From positions 1 through 12,677 of the forward strand of contig JBKDNL010000060.1 in the NCBI GenBank assembly GCA_046343415.1: a DNA stretch of 12,677 bases. Direction: 5' to 3'. The notes beneath the pieces are model-generated. The model saw only the letters and a list, made by a program, of their open reading frames with translations, was not told where the DNA came from and did not search any database. Shown here one piece after another: positions 1 to 6,902 of this stretch. Each line of letters starts with the position of its first letter. Position 1 is the stretch's first letter. Made by a program: the position numbers and the translations under genes. Origin of the DNA: JALHMQ01 sp020248785. GTDB taxonomy: Bacteria; Pseudomonadota; Gammaproteobacteria; Burkholderiales; Burkholderiaceae_F.

Positions 1-166
1 CCAGTCGCGGCGGCTTCGGCGGCCGACCCGCCCCCGGCTTGCGCAGGTACTCGCGTTCGGTCGAACGCTGCCGAACCGGAATCAGTGGTTCGACCCGCTG
101 CCAGAACTCGTCGCTGACGTCCCACGATTCGATCCGCTCGCGCCGCGCTTTCGCCTTCGTTCCCAT
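1..166 (-). CDS. IS5-family transposase, N-terminal fragment cut by the window edge
   Basis: The first 55 codons of a transposase read from an ATG at 166-164 and continue past the left edge. The protein begins MGTKAKARRERIESW. It then shows the segment VSDEFWQRVEPLIPVRQR and a GAGRPPKPPR stretch, the usual opening of IS5/IS402-like transposases (the helical domain before the DDE core). The DDE catalytic residues lie outside the window. A GGAG seven bases before the ATG supports this start. Intactness cannot be judged from the visible part. A helix-turn-helix protein of another IS4/IS5 subgroup is the only real alternative. Confidence 0.8.
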   Translation of the reverse strand, partial: MGTKAKARRERIESWDVSDEFWQRVEPLIPVRQRSTEREYLRKPGAGRPPKPPRL

Positions 167-231
167 TGACCCGCTCCGACGCCGCGCACCGGGCGGCTCG
201 GAACGGCAGTTTACTATTTAAGGACACATTG
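1..231 (-). mobile_element. IS5-family insertion sequence, 5' end portion
   Basis: This is the transposase-start end of an insertion sequence whose other end lies outside the window. It holds the first part of a transposase gene read leftwards and about 65 bases of leader next to the fdx stop codon. The outer boundary is inferred to be close to 231, because the fdx coding sequence ends intact at 232 with a family-typical C-terminus. The second terminal repeat is not visible, so neither the inverted repeat nor the target duplication can be proven. The element reads in the same direction as the isc operon, so isc transcripts could run into it. Confidence 0.6.
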
Positions 232-570
232 TTAGTGGCTTTCCTTGGCGTGGTTGATCGAGTACTTGGGAATCTCGATCGTCAGCTCGGTCTCGCCCAC
301 CACCGCCTGGCAGGACAGGCGCGAGGTCGGCGTGAGCCCCCAGGCCATGTCGAGCAGGTCGTCCTCGTCTTCGTCGGACGGATTGAGCGAGTCAAACCCC
401 TTGCGCACGATCACGTGGCAGGTGGTGCAGGCGCAGGACAGCTCGCAGGCGTGCTCGATCTCGATGTCGTTGTCGAGCAGGTTGCGGCAGATGCTCTTGC
501 CCGGCTTGGCATCGATCTCGGCACCGGCGGGGCAGATCTCGTCGTGCGGCAGTACGGTGATCTTCGGCAT
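232..570 (-). CDS. fdx: ISC-type [2Fe-2S] ferredoxin
   Basis: This 112-residue adrenodoxin-type ferredoxin supplies electrons for cluster assembly on IscU in the cytoplasm. The four expected cluster ligands are Cys42, Cys48, Cys51 (in HACELSCACTTCHV) and Cys87 (in RLSCQA). The extra conserved Cys46 of ISC ferredoxins is also present. The acidic segment DEDEDDLLD at residues 67-75, together with the following AWGL, is typical of the partner-binding face. Length and C-terminus (PKYSINHAKESH) match betaproteobacterial homologues, so the gene is complete. It is the last gene of the isc operon, starting 14 bases after the hscA stop. The usual next gene, iscX, is not here: the insertion sequence begins directly after the TAA stop. 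Confidence 0.96.
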   Translation of the reverse strand: MPKITVLPHDEICPAGAEIDAKPGKSICRNLLDNDIEIEHACELSCACTTCHVIVRKGFDSLNPSDEDEDDLLDMAWGLTPTSRLSCQAVVGETELTIEIPKYSINHAKESH

Positions 571-584
571 GTCGGTTGTGCCCG

Positions 585-2456
585 CTACTTGGCGATGACT
601 TCGTCGACCCGCTTGCCAGCCAGCACGGCGCGAATGGAGCGGTCCATGCGGCGCGCGGCGAACTCGTCGGTGCCGTGGGCCAGCGCGTCGACGGCGCTCT
701 TGATCGCATCAGCATCGTCGCCACCGGCAACCTGGCGCAAGCGCTCGAGCAGTCGGTCGACCTCGCTGCGCTCGGCGGCCGAAAGCAGGTCGGCATCGGC
801 ATCCAGCGCTGCCGCGGTCGCCTCGAGCAGGCGGCGCGCCTCGACCTGCTGCTCGCGCAAGGCGCGCGCCTTCATGTCGGCGCCCGCCGTCCCCGCCGAC
901 TCCTGCAGCATGCGCGCGATGTCCTCGTCGGCCAGGCCGTAGGACGGCTTGACCTCGACTTTGGCTTCGACGCCGCCGGTGGTCTCGCGCGCGGTGACGG
1001 CAAGCAATCCGTCGGCGTCGACCTGGAAGGTGACGCGGATGCGTGCCGCGCCCGCGACCATCGGCGGAATACCGCGCAGCTCAAAGCGCGCCAGCGAGCG
1101 GCAGTCGCTCACCAGTTCGCGCTCGCCTTGCACCACGTGGATCGCCATCGCTGTCTGGCCGTCCTTGAAGGTGGTGAACTCCTGCGCACGCGCGATCGGG
1201 ATCGTTGAGTTGCGCGGGATCACGCGCTCCACCAGCCCGCCCATTGTCTCCAGGCCGAGCGACAGCGGAATGACGTCCAGGAGCAGCCAGTCGTCGCCGG
1301 CGGTGCGATTGCCGGCCAGAAGATTGGCCTGCATCGCGGCACCGAGTGCCACCACCTGGTCGGGATCGATATTGGTCAGCGGCGGCTGCTCGAAGAGATC
1401 GGCCACCGCCTTGCGCACGTGCGGCATGCGGGTCGCGCCGCCCACCAGCACTACGCCCTTCACGTCGGTGGGCTTGAGACTCGCGTCGCGCAGCGCCTTG
1501 CGCGTGGCCTCCAGCGTCTTGCCAACCAGATGCTGCGTCATGCCGGCAAACGCCTCGGCGCTCACGGCGAGGTTGACCCACTGCCCGCCCGACAGGCGGG
1601 CCTGCATGGTCGTCTTGCCCTTGCTCGACAGGAGCTCCTTGGCGGCGCGGGCCTTGGCCGTCAGCAGGCTCTGGTCCTCGGGAGCCAGCAGCGACAGATT
1701 GGCCTGCTCGAGCGCCCAGCAATACAGGCGGTGGTCGAAGTCGTCGCCGCCCAGCGCAGAATCGCCGCCGGTGGCGAGCACTTCGAACACGCCCTTGGTG
1801 AGCTTGAGGATCGAGACGTCGAAGGTGCCACCACCAAGATCGTAGACGGCGTAGATGCCCTCGGCGGCACTGTCCAGGCCGTAGGCAAGCGCCGCTGCGG
1901 TCGGCTCATTGAGCAACCGCAGGACATTCAGCCCCGCCAGCCGCGCGGCATCGCGCGTGGCCTGCCGTTGCGCATCGTCGAAATAGGCCGGCACGGTGAT
2001 GACCGCGCCCACGAGCACACCACCGAGTGCGGCTTCGGCCCGCTCGCGCAGTACGCGCAGGATTTCTGCCGACACCTCGACCGGACTCCTCACGCCCGCC
2101 ACGGTGCGCACCTGCAGCATGCCCGGGGCATCGACAAAGTCGTACGGCAGGTTCTCCACGTGCTCGACGTCCTTGACGCCGCGCCCCATGAAGCGCTTGA
2201 CCGAGGAGATGGTGTTGCGCGGATCAATGGCTTGCTGCTGTTGGGCGCTCTGCCCCACCTCCACGGCGCCTCCACCGCGATAGCGCACCACCGACGGCAG
2301 CAGCTTGCGGCCCTCGATGTCCGGCAGCACTTCGGCCACGCCATGACGCACGGTGGCCACAAGCGAGTTGGTGGTGCCCAGGTCGATGCCGATCGCCAGC
2401 CGATGCTGGTGCGGCGCCGTCGACATCCCGGGTTCGGCGATCTGCAGCAGCGCCAT
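585..2456 (-). CDS. hscA: Fe-S assembly chaperone HscA (specialised Hsp70)
   Basis: This 623-residue Hsp70 homologue uses ATP to release [2Fe-2S] clusters from the scaffold IscU, with HscB as co-chaperone. The start MALLQIAEPG is the characteristic HscA N-terminus. The nucleotide-binding domain shows GIDLGTTNSLVA (residues 23-34), VYDLGGGTFDVS (204-215) and a later VVLVGGATRMPHVRKAV. The substrate-binding domain and C-terminal helical lid fill the rest. Length is close to the E. coli protein (616). The ATG at 2456-2454 overlaps the hscB TGA by one base, so the two genes are translationally coupled. No truncation or missing ATPase motif is visible. A general DnaK is unlikely given the operon and the N-terminal signature. 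Confidence 0.97.
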   Translation of the reverse strand: MALLQIAEPGMSTAPHQHRLAIGIDLGTTNSLVATVRHGVAEVLPDIEGRKLLPSVVRYRGGGAVEVGQSAQQQQAIDPRNTISSVKRFMGRGVKDVEHVENLPYDFVDAPGMLQVRTVAGVRSPVEVSAEILRVLRERAEAALGGVLVGAVITVPAYFDDAQRQATRDAARLAGLNVLRLLNEPTAAALAYGLDSAAEGIYAVYDLGGGTFDVSILKLTKGVFEVLATGGDSALGGDDFDHRLYCWALEQANLSLLAPEDQSLLTAKARAAKELLSSKGKTTMQARLSGGQWVNLAVSAEAFAGMTQHLVGKTLEATRKALRDASLKPTDVKGVVLVGGATRMPHVRKAVADLFEQPPLTNIDPDQVVALGAAMQANLLAGNRTAGDDWLLLDVIPLSLGLETMGGLVERVIPRNSTIPIARAQEFTTFKDGQTAMAIHVVQGERELVSDCRSLARFELRGIPPMVAGAARIRVTFQVDADGLLAVTARETTGGVEAKVEVKPSYGLADEDIARMLQESAGTAGADMKARALREQQVEARRLLEATAAALDADADLLSAAERSEVDRLLERLRQVAGGDDADAIKSAVDALAHGTDEFAARRMDRSIRAVLAGKRVDEVIAK

Positions 2457-2983
2457 CAGTGTCCCTGCGCGACACGCACGGCGTACGCGACTTCGCGGTC
2501 GAACTTGTCGATGAACATGAGTTGCCGCACCAGGGCGGCGGCGCCTGCATAGTCCTGTTCGTCATCCAGCTTGCGGCCGAGCTCGGCAACGATGCGCGCA
2601 TGCTCCGCGGCGACCTCTGCCTGCAAGCGCATGCGGTCCGCCTCGCTGGCGGTCTCGGTGACCTCATCGAGCGCCTCGCGCCACTGCATCAGCCGCATCA
2701 GGAACGGCGCTGGCATCGTGGTGTTCGACTCCGCATCGATCGCCGCGCCATGGCGCTCGCACAGGTAGGCAGCGCGTCGCAGCGGGTCGCGCAGCACGCT
2801 GAACGCCTCGTTGGCGCGTGTGGCCCACTGCATGGCGACCCGCTTCTCGGCAGCGGAGGCGACGGCGAAGCGATCAGGATGCACCTGGGTCTGCACGCGC
2901 TTGTAGGCCGCCTCGAGCTCGCCCAGGTCGATGGCAAAGCGCGCGGGCAGGGCCAGCAGCGAGAAATGATCGGGCGCAGACAT
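2456..2983 (-). CDS. hscB: Co-chaperone HscB (J-domain protein)
   Basis: This 175-residue J-protein delivers IscU to HscA and stimulates its ATPase. The N-terminal J-domain starts DHFSLLALPARFAID and carries the HPD motif at residues 35-37 (QVHPDRF). The C-terminal three-helix domain that binds IscU follows, with ETASEADRMRLQAEV and QDYAGAAALVRQLMFIDKF. The ATG at 2983-2981 gives a protein of family length. A longer in-frame extension to 3088 would overlap iscA and has no homologous character, so I reject it. The start has no clear Shine-Dalgarno sequence. A terminator-like hairpin lies just upstream, between iscA and this gene, so hscB-hscA-fdx may be expressed at a lower level than iscSUA. 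Confidence 0.95.
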   Translation of the reverse strand: MSAPDHFSLLALPARFAIDLGELEAAYKRVQTQVHPDRFAVASAAEKRVAMQWATRANEAFSVLRDPLRRAAYLCERHGAAIDAESNTTMPAPFLMRLMQWREALDEVTETASEADRMRLQAEVAAEHARIVAELGRKLDDEQDYAGAAALVRQLMFIDKFDREVAYAVRVAQGH

Positions 2984-2992
2984 GCGGAGTTG

Positions 2993-3022
2993 GAAAAGCA
3001 AAGCGGCTGCGATGCAGCCGCC
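2993..3022 (-). terminator. Terminator-like hairpin between iscA and hscB
   Basis: On the minus strand GCGGCTGC pairs perfectly with GCAGCCGC across a three-base loop (3022-3004). It is followed at once by TTTTGCTTTT. A G+C-rich eight-base stem with a U-rich tail is the form of an intrinsic terminator. It lies in the 74-base gap between the iscA stop and the hscB start, so it would act as a partial terminator or a processing boundary inside the operon rather than as an end of it. It could also be an mRNA-stabilising 3' hairpin for the upstream iscRSUA part. Confidence 0.6.
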
Positions 3023-3057
3023 TGCGTTACTTGATGGGAACGGAGCCGGCTTGGGCG

Positions 3058-3381
3058 TCAGACGCGGAAAGACTCGCCACAACCGCAACGGTCTTTCTCT
3101 CGCGGATTGTTGAACTTGAAACCTTCGTTCAGGCCCTCGCGCACGAAATCTAGCTCGGTGCCGTCGAGATACGCCAAGCTCTTGGGGTCGACGAACACCT
3201 TCACGCCGTGGCTCTCGAACGATTGGTCTTCCGGATTCGGCGCGTCGGCGTACTCGAGCTTGTAGGCCATGCCCGAACAGCCGGTTGTGCGCACGCCCAG
3301 GCGCAGCCCGATGCCCTTGCCGCGCCGGGCCAGGAAGCCGGACACGTGCTGGGCAGCGCGTTCAGTCAAGGTCACGGCCAT
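3058..3381 (-). CDS. iscA: A-type iron-sulfur carrier IscA
   Basis: This 107-residue A-type carrier receives or delivers Fe-S clusters or iron for [4Fe-4S] maturation. The three conserved cysteines are all visible: Cys35 in TTGCSGMAY, and Cys99 and Cys101 in the C-terminal CGCGESF. The start MAVTLTERAAQHV is family-typical. GGGAG eight bases ahead of the ATG (minus strand) is a good ribosome binding site. The gene follows iscU after 23 bases. ErpA or SufA would be the alternatives, but position within iscRSUA makes IscA clear. Confidence 0.96.
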   Translation of the reverse strand: MAVTLTERAAQHVSGFLARRGKGIGLRLGVRTTGCSGMAYKLEYADAPNPEDQSFESHGVKVFVDPKSLAYLDGTELDFVREGLNEGFKFNNPREKDRCGCGESFRV

Positions 3382-3404
3382 GTCTTGTTCTCCCTTGCCG
3401 TGCT

Positions 3405-3833
3405 TCAGGCAGCAGCCCGTTGCTGGCTGGCGCAGGCCGCGCCCTCGCCCGTGCTGTCATGCTTCTTCCTGTAGTCGGCAATGGCGGCTTTGATCGCATC
3501 CTCGGCAAGGATCGAGCAGTGGATCTTCACGGGCGGCAGCGCCAGCTCTTCGGCGATCTGCGTGTTCTTGAGCCGCATGGCCTGGTCGAGCGTCTTGCCC
3601 TTGACCCACTCGGTGACCAGAGAGCTGGACGCGATCGCCGAGCCGCAGCCGTAGGTCTTGAAGCGCGCGTCCTCGATCACGCCCTGCTCGTTGACCTTGA
3701 TCTGCAGCTTCATCACGTCGCCACAGGCCGGCGCGCCGACCATGCCGGTGCCCACCGCGTCGTCGCCCTTGTCGAACGAGCCGACGTTGCGCGGATTCTC
3801 GTAGTGATCGATGACTTTCTCGCTGTACGCCAT
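3405..3833 (-). CDS. iscU: Iron-sulfur cluster assembly scaffold IscU
   Basis: This 142-residue scaffold is where [2Fe-2S] clusters are built from IscS-derived sulfur. Conserved ligands are Cys37 with Asp39 (GAPACGD), Cys63 (YGCGSA), His105 and Cys106 (KIHCS). The LPPVK motif at residues 99-103 is the segment recognised by HscA. The ATG at 3833-3831 gives the standard MAYSEKVIDHYENPRNVG start, with AGGAG eight bases upstream. A longer in-frame start at 3866 is rejected. The C-terminus runs about 14 residues beyond the E. coli protein (128) as a polar tail with an additional Cys134; extensions here vary between lineages. The gap to iscS is 125 bases, the longest inside the operon. Confidence 0.97.
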   Translation of the reverse strand: MAYSEKVIDHYENPRNVGSFDKGDDAVGTGMVGAPACGDVMKLQIKVNEQGVIEDARFKTYGCGSAIASSSLVTEWVKGKTLDQAMRLKNTQIAEELALPPVKIHCSILAEDAIKAAIADYRKKHDSTGEGAACASQQRAAA

Positions 3834-3859
3834 GGTCCTATCTCCTGACTTTGCCACGA

Positions 3860-3875
3860 CGGGCACTGCTGCCCG
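3860..3875 (-). other. Small hairpin in the iscS-iscU intergenic gap
   Basis: CGGGCA and TGCCCG form a perfect six-base stem with a four-base loop, 27 bases upstream of the iscU start. No U-tract follows on the minus strand, so it is not a standard terminator. A structured spacer could influence mRNA processing between iscS and iscU, but this is inference from position alone. Confidence 0.3.
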
Positions 3876-3958
3876 CTCATTGCCCTTGCCTCAAGAAATC
3901 GTCTGGCTTAGCCGGCGACTTCTTCTGATCGATCGCGGTGTACTTGTCCGCGTCCTTC

Positions 3959-5167
3959 CTAATGTGCCGCCCACTGCACACTGTTCAAATCGATCCCTTC
4001 CTGGTGCATTTCCCACAGGGGCGACATCTCGCGCAGCTTGGCGACTTTCCGCTTGAGCAGCTCGATCGTGTAGTCGATCTCCTCTTCGGTCGTGAAGCGG
4101 CCGACCGTGAGGCGGATCGAACTGTGGGCGAGCTCGTCGCTGCGACCCAGTGCGCGCAGAACGTAGGACGGCTCAAGAGACGCCGAGGTGCACGCCGACC
4201 CCGAGGACACCGCGACGTCCTTGATGGCCATGATCAGGCTCTCGCCCTCGACGAAGTTGAAGCTCACGTTCAGGTTGTGCGGAACGCGACGCTCGAAGTC
4301 TCCATTCAGGTAGACCTCGTCGATCTCCGACAGGCCCTTCCACAACCGGTCGCGCAGCATGCGGATGCGTTCGTTCTCGGTCGCCATCTCGGCCTTGGCG
4401 ATGCGGAACGCCTCGCCCATGCCGACGATCTGGTGCGTGGGCAGCGTGCCCGAGCGCAGCCCGCGCTCATGGCCGCCGCCATGCATCTGCGCTTCGAGCC
4501 GCACGCGCGGCTTGCGCCGCACGTACAGCGCGCCCACGCCCTTGGGACCATAGGTCTTGTGCGCCGAGAACGACATCAGGTCGACCTTCAATGCGCCCAG
4601 GTCCACCACGACCTTGCCGGTGGCCTGCGCGGCGTCGACATGGAACACGATGCCCCTGACCCGGCACAGCTCGCCGATGCGCGGAATGTCCTGGATGACG
4701 CCGATCTCGTTGTTCACGTACATCACCGACACGCAGATCGTGTCCGGTCGCAGCGCGGCTTCGAGCCTGGCGAAGTCGATCAGGCCGTCGTCCTTGACGT
4801 CGAGGTAGGTGACATCGTAGCCCTCGCGCTCGAGCTCGCGCATCGTGTCGAGCGTGGCCTTGTGCTCGGTCTTGACCGTGACAAGGTGCTTGCCCTTGTC
4901 CTTGTAGAAGTGGGCCACGCCCTTGAGCGCAAGGTTGATCGACTCGGTCGCACCCGAGGTCCAGATGATCTCGCGCGGATCGGCATTGACCAGCGCAGCG
5001 ACCTGCTCGCGCGCCTCCTCGACGGCCTTCTCCGCCTCCCAGCCGAATGCGTGGCTGCGGGATGCCGGGTTGCCGAAGCTCTGGCGCAAAAATGGGACCA
5101 TCTTGTCGACCACGCGCGGGTCGACCGGCGTGGTGGCCGAGTAATCCAGGTAGATCGGTAGTTGCAT
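3959..5167 (-). CDS. iscS: Cysteine desulfurase IscS
   Basis: This 402-residue PLP enzyme converts cysteine to alanine and hands the persulfide sulfur to IscU and other acceptors (tRNA thiolation, cofactors). The PLP lysine is Lys204 in SAHKTYGPKG. The cofactor-contacting His102 (TEH) and Asp178 (HVDAAQ) are present. The mobile-loop catalytic cysteine is Cys326 in SSGSACTS. The C-terminus SPLWEMHQEGIDLNSVQW, which contacts IscU, is conserved. I chose the ATG at 5167-5165, preceded by GAGG six bases upstream, over a TTG four codons earlier. The iscR stop overlaps this ribosome binding region, so translation is probably coupled. Length matches E. coli IscS (404) closely. Confidence 0.97.
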   Translation of the reverse strand: MQLPIYLDYSATTPVDPRVVDKMVPFLRQSFGNPASRSHAFGWEAEKAVEEAREQVAALVNADPREIIWTSGATESINLALKGVAHFYKDKGKHLVTVKTEHKATLDTMRELEREGYDVTYLDVKDDGLIDFARLEAALRPDTICVSVMYVNNEIGVIQDIPRIGELCRVRGIVFHVDAAQATGKVVVDLGALKVDLMSFSAHKTYGPKGVGALYVRRKPRVRLEAQMHGGGHERGLRSGTLPTHQIVGMGEAFRIAKAEMATENERIRMLRDRLWKGLSEIDEVYLNGDFERRVPHNLNVSFNFVEGESLIMAIKDVAVSSGSACTSASLEPSYVLRALGRSDELAHSSIRLTVGRFTTEEEIDYTIELLKRKVAKLREMSPLWEMHQEGIDLNSVQWAAH

Positions 5168-5175
5168 GCTCTCCC

Positions 5176-5706
5176 TCAACCGACAGCGGGCTGCGTTTTC
5201 GCTTGTGTCTTGTCAGCCGCCGGTGCCACGGACCGCAGAGTCCGCGCCTCGCGGCGATTATCGTGCAGGACGGCCAGACTGACACCTTGCTGCGCCATCC
5301 GTTGTTTTTGCTGCTCCACGAGGTCGTGCAGCGAAACTGAGTCCAAGTAATCGACCATCACGCGGTTCAAATTGGCCCACAGGTCATGGGTCATGCAGCG
5401 CCCGTCGTCCTGGCAGTTCTCCTTGCCCCCGCATTGCGTCGCATCAAGGGGCTCATCCACGGCGTAGATGATGTCCGCGACAGAGATGTGGTTGATCGGC
5501 TTGCCAAGGGTGTAGCCCCCGCCAGGACCGCGGGTACTCTCCACCAGCTCGTGCCGGCGCAACTTGCCGAACAACTGTTCCAGGTAGGACAGCGAAATCT
5601 TCTGGCGCTGGCTGATGCCCGCCAGCGTGACCGGGCCATGATGCTGCCGCAGCGCCAGATCGATCATGGCCGTGACGGCAAAGCGCCCTTTGGTAGTGAG
5701 CCTCAT
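5176..5706 (-). CDS. iscR: Fe-S cluster-sensing Rrf2-family regulator IscR
   Basis: This 176-residue transcription factor is the first gene of the operon and its expected autoregulator. It has an N-terminal winged helix (MRLTTKGRFAVTAMIDLAL, then SLSYLEQLFGKLR as recognition region and GPGGGYTL as wing). The [2Fe-2S] ligands Cys92, Cys98, Cys104 and His107 (QCGGKENC...CMTH) sit at the E. coli positions. The holo-form should repress the isc promoter and the apo-form relieve it. A GAGG eight bases before the ATG supports the start. The last roughly 25 residues, rich in Lys, Ala and Thr, are a variable tail. The ligand set excludes NsrR and CymR. Confidence 0.97.
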   Translation of the reverse strand: MRLTTKGRFAVTAMIDLALRQHHGPVTLAGISQRQKISLSYLEQLFGKLRRHELVESTRGPGGGYTLGKPINHISVADIIYAVDEPLDATQCGGKENCQDDGRCMTHDLWANLNRVMVDYLDSVSLHDLVEQQKQRMAQQGVSLAVLHDNRREARTLRSVAPAADKTQAKTQPAVG

Positions 5707-5766
5707 GCGAAGGACCTCGTGCGAGACGAACCGGTTGTCCCGAATTCCTTATCAAACTCGTCGGAA

Positions 5767-5796
5767 ATTATATGAGTGTCCGACAAACGCGGTCAA
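5767..5796 (-). promoter_or_regulatory. Promoter of the isc operon (iscR promoter)
   Basis: On the minus strand TTGACC (5796-5791) and TATAAT (5772-5767) are separated by 18 bases. This is a strong sigma70-type promoter with a predicted start near 5760 and a leader of about 54 bases to iscR. Just upstream of the -35 box the minus strand reads AACTAAAGTT, a short dyad (AACT/AGTT). It could be part of an IscR operator, but it does not fit the E. coli type 1 consensus well enough to claim it. Confidence 0.7.
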
Positions 5797-5876
5797 CTTT
5801 AGTTCGGCGGGCTTTTCCTTATGGCATCGGAGCGCTCAAGTCGGTCTCATACTACAACTTCATACATTTTGCCGAT

Positions 5877-6878
5877 ATGCGCCGCTTTGCCCCGTACCGA
5901 CCTTTGAGTCCCTGCAACCTCTGCGGTATGTCAGAGGGCACTCTGGTCGAAGTCAAGGATCGCCACGGCGACCCACTGCCGGTAACCTGTTGCCGAACCT
6001 GTGGCTTGACATATGTGGACCCGCTCCCAACCAAAGAGGAACTCACCGAGTTCTACGCTGAGCGATATCGTAAGCAGTACAAGGACGCGTCGGCGCCCCG
6101 CCTGAAGCACGTCTACCGCGCCGGCAAGGTCGCACTCGGGCGTGCGAAGCTGGTCAGCCTCATGGCAACACCGCCGGCTCGGGTTCTAGACTGCGGCGCT
6201 GGGGGCGGCGAGTTCGCTTACCTGCTCAGCAGCCGGGGCTATCGCTTTACGGGTATCGAGCCGAACCACGGCTATCGGGAGTACGCAAGGAGCGAGTACG
6301 GCGTGGACTTGCGGCCGGGCATGCTCGACAACGCCGATTTCGCTGCCGGCGAATTCGACCTCATCACCATTTTCCATGTGCTGGAGCATTTGCCTGAACC
6401 GGGCGCCAGTTTGGCCAAGCTAGCCGGCTGGATCCGCCCCGGTGGCCACCTATATGTCGAGGTGCCCAACGCCGTCACCCTCGCCAGTTCACCGTCTAAC
6501 CTGTACCACCGCGCACACCTGTTCTACTTCGCGGCCGAGCCGTTGGCGGCGCTGGCCGCGCGAGCTGGGTTTCGCGCGGTATTACTCGATTGCGCTCCTT
6601 CGCAAGCCAACCTGACGGCGGTGTTCGTTCGCGACGACGCTGTGAAGAGTGCAGGAATCGCCTTTCCTTCCGCGCATGACGACGTAGTCGCAGCGAACCA
6701 GCGTCGCACCCTGAGCCGTTACTTGACCTCGGGCCAGACTCTGGCCAATGTGGGGCCGCGTCTGTGGCACCGGGTGGTCGAGAAGCGGTTGGAGCGCAGT
6801 GGCCAGAGCGGCCGCGCGACGCTCGACCAGTTGTTCCGTACGGAAGCGCCCCGCCTGGGTCACAGCCAGGGCAGCTGA
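5877..6878 (+). CDS. Zinc-ribbon class I SAM-dependent methyltransferase
   Basis: This is a 333-residue methyltransferase with an N-terminal metal-binding knuckle: Cys13, Cys16 (CNLCG) and Cys39, Cys42 (CRTCG). The SAM-binding motif VLDCGAGGG spans residues 103-111. Acidic Glu128 (GIEPN) probably holds the ribose, and post-I motif FDLITIFHVLEHL is at 160-172. LRPGG follows a little later. The layout is that of Methyltransf_23-type enzymes common in cell-surface polysaccharide and secondary-metabolite clusters; the substrate cannot be deduced. The start is uncertain. The ATG at 5877 gives a natural N-terminus, but an in-frame ATG at 5772 would add 35 residues and lie inside the divergent iscR promoter. 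Neither has a clear ribosome binding site. No biosynthetic partner genes surround it, which suggests a transferred or orphan gene. Confidence 0.85.
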   Translation: MRRFAPYRPLSPCNLCGMSEGTLVEVKDRHGDPLPVTCCRTCGLTYVDPLPTKEELTEFYAERYRKQYKDASAPRLKHVYRAGKVALGRAKLVSLMATPPARVLDCGAGGGEFAYLLSSRGYRFTGIEPNHGYREYARSEYGVDLRPGMLDNADFAAGEFDLITIFHVLEHLPEPGASLAKLAGWIRPGGHLYVEVPNAVTLASSPSNLYHRAHLFYFAAEPLAALAARAGFRAVLLDCAPSQANLTAVFVRDDAVKSAGIAFPSAHDDVVAANQRRTLSRYLTSGQTLANVGPRLWHRVVEKRLERSGQSGRATLDQLFRTEAPRLGHSQGS

Positions 6879-6879
6879 A

Positions 6880-6902
6880 AGGCGTGCCTACAAGGCACGC
6901 CT
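6880..6902 (-). terminator. Hairpin between converging methyltransferase and phosphatase genes
   Basis: AGGCGTGCC and GGCACGCCT form a perfect nine-base stem with a five-base loop. It starts one base after the methyltransferase stop and lies about 45 bases beyond the phosphatase stop. Read on the minus strand it is followed by a short T run (TTTC); on the plus strand no T run follows. It fits best as a terminator for the leftward phosphatase transcript and may act on both strands. Confidence 0.55.

Noticed and set aside
39..221. Small plus-strand open frame at the left edge
   Set aside because: The minus-strand reading gives a clear IS5-family transposase N-terminus with a ribosome binding site, which explains the same DNA.
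1419..2552. Plus-strand open frame of 377 codons antisense to hscA
   Set aside because: It is a shadow of hscA with no ribosome binding site or domain signature.
3831..3866. Longer IscU start at 3866
   Set aside because: The added 11 residues are not part of the family. The ATG at 3833 has AGGAG upstream and gives the standard N-terminus.
3938..5161. Plus-strand open frame of 407 codons antisense to iscS
   Set aside because: It is a G+C-driven shadow of a highly conserved gene, with no recognisable domain and composition dominated by Arg, Ala, Val and Leu.
5760..5810. Consensus IscR type 1 operator at the isc promoter
   Set aside because: Only a short AACT/AGTT dyad next to the -35 box is visible. 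It does not match the known consensus well enough to annotate separately.
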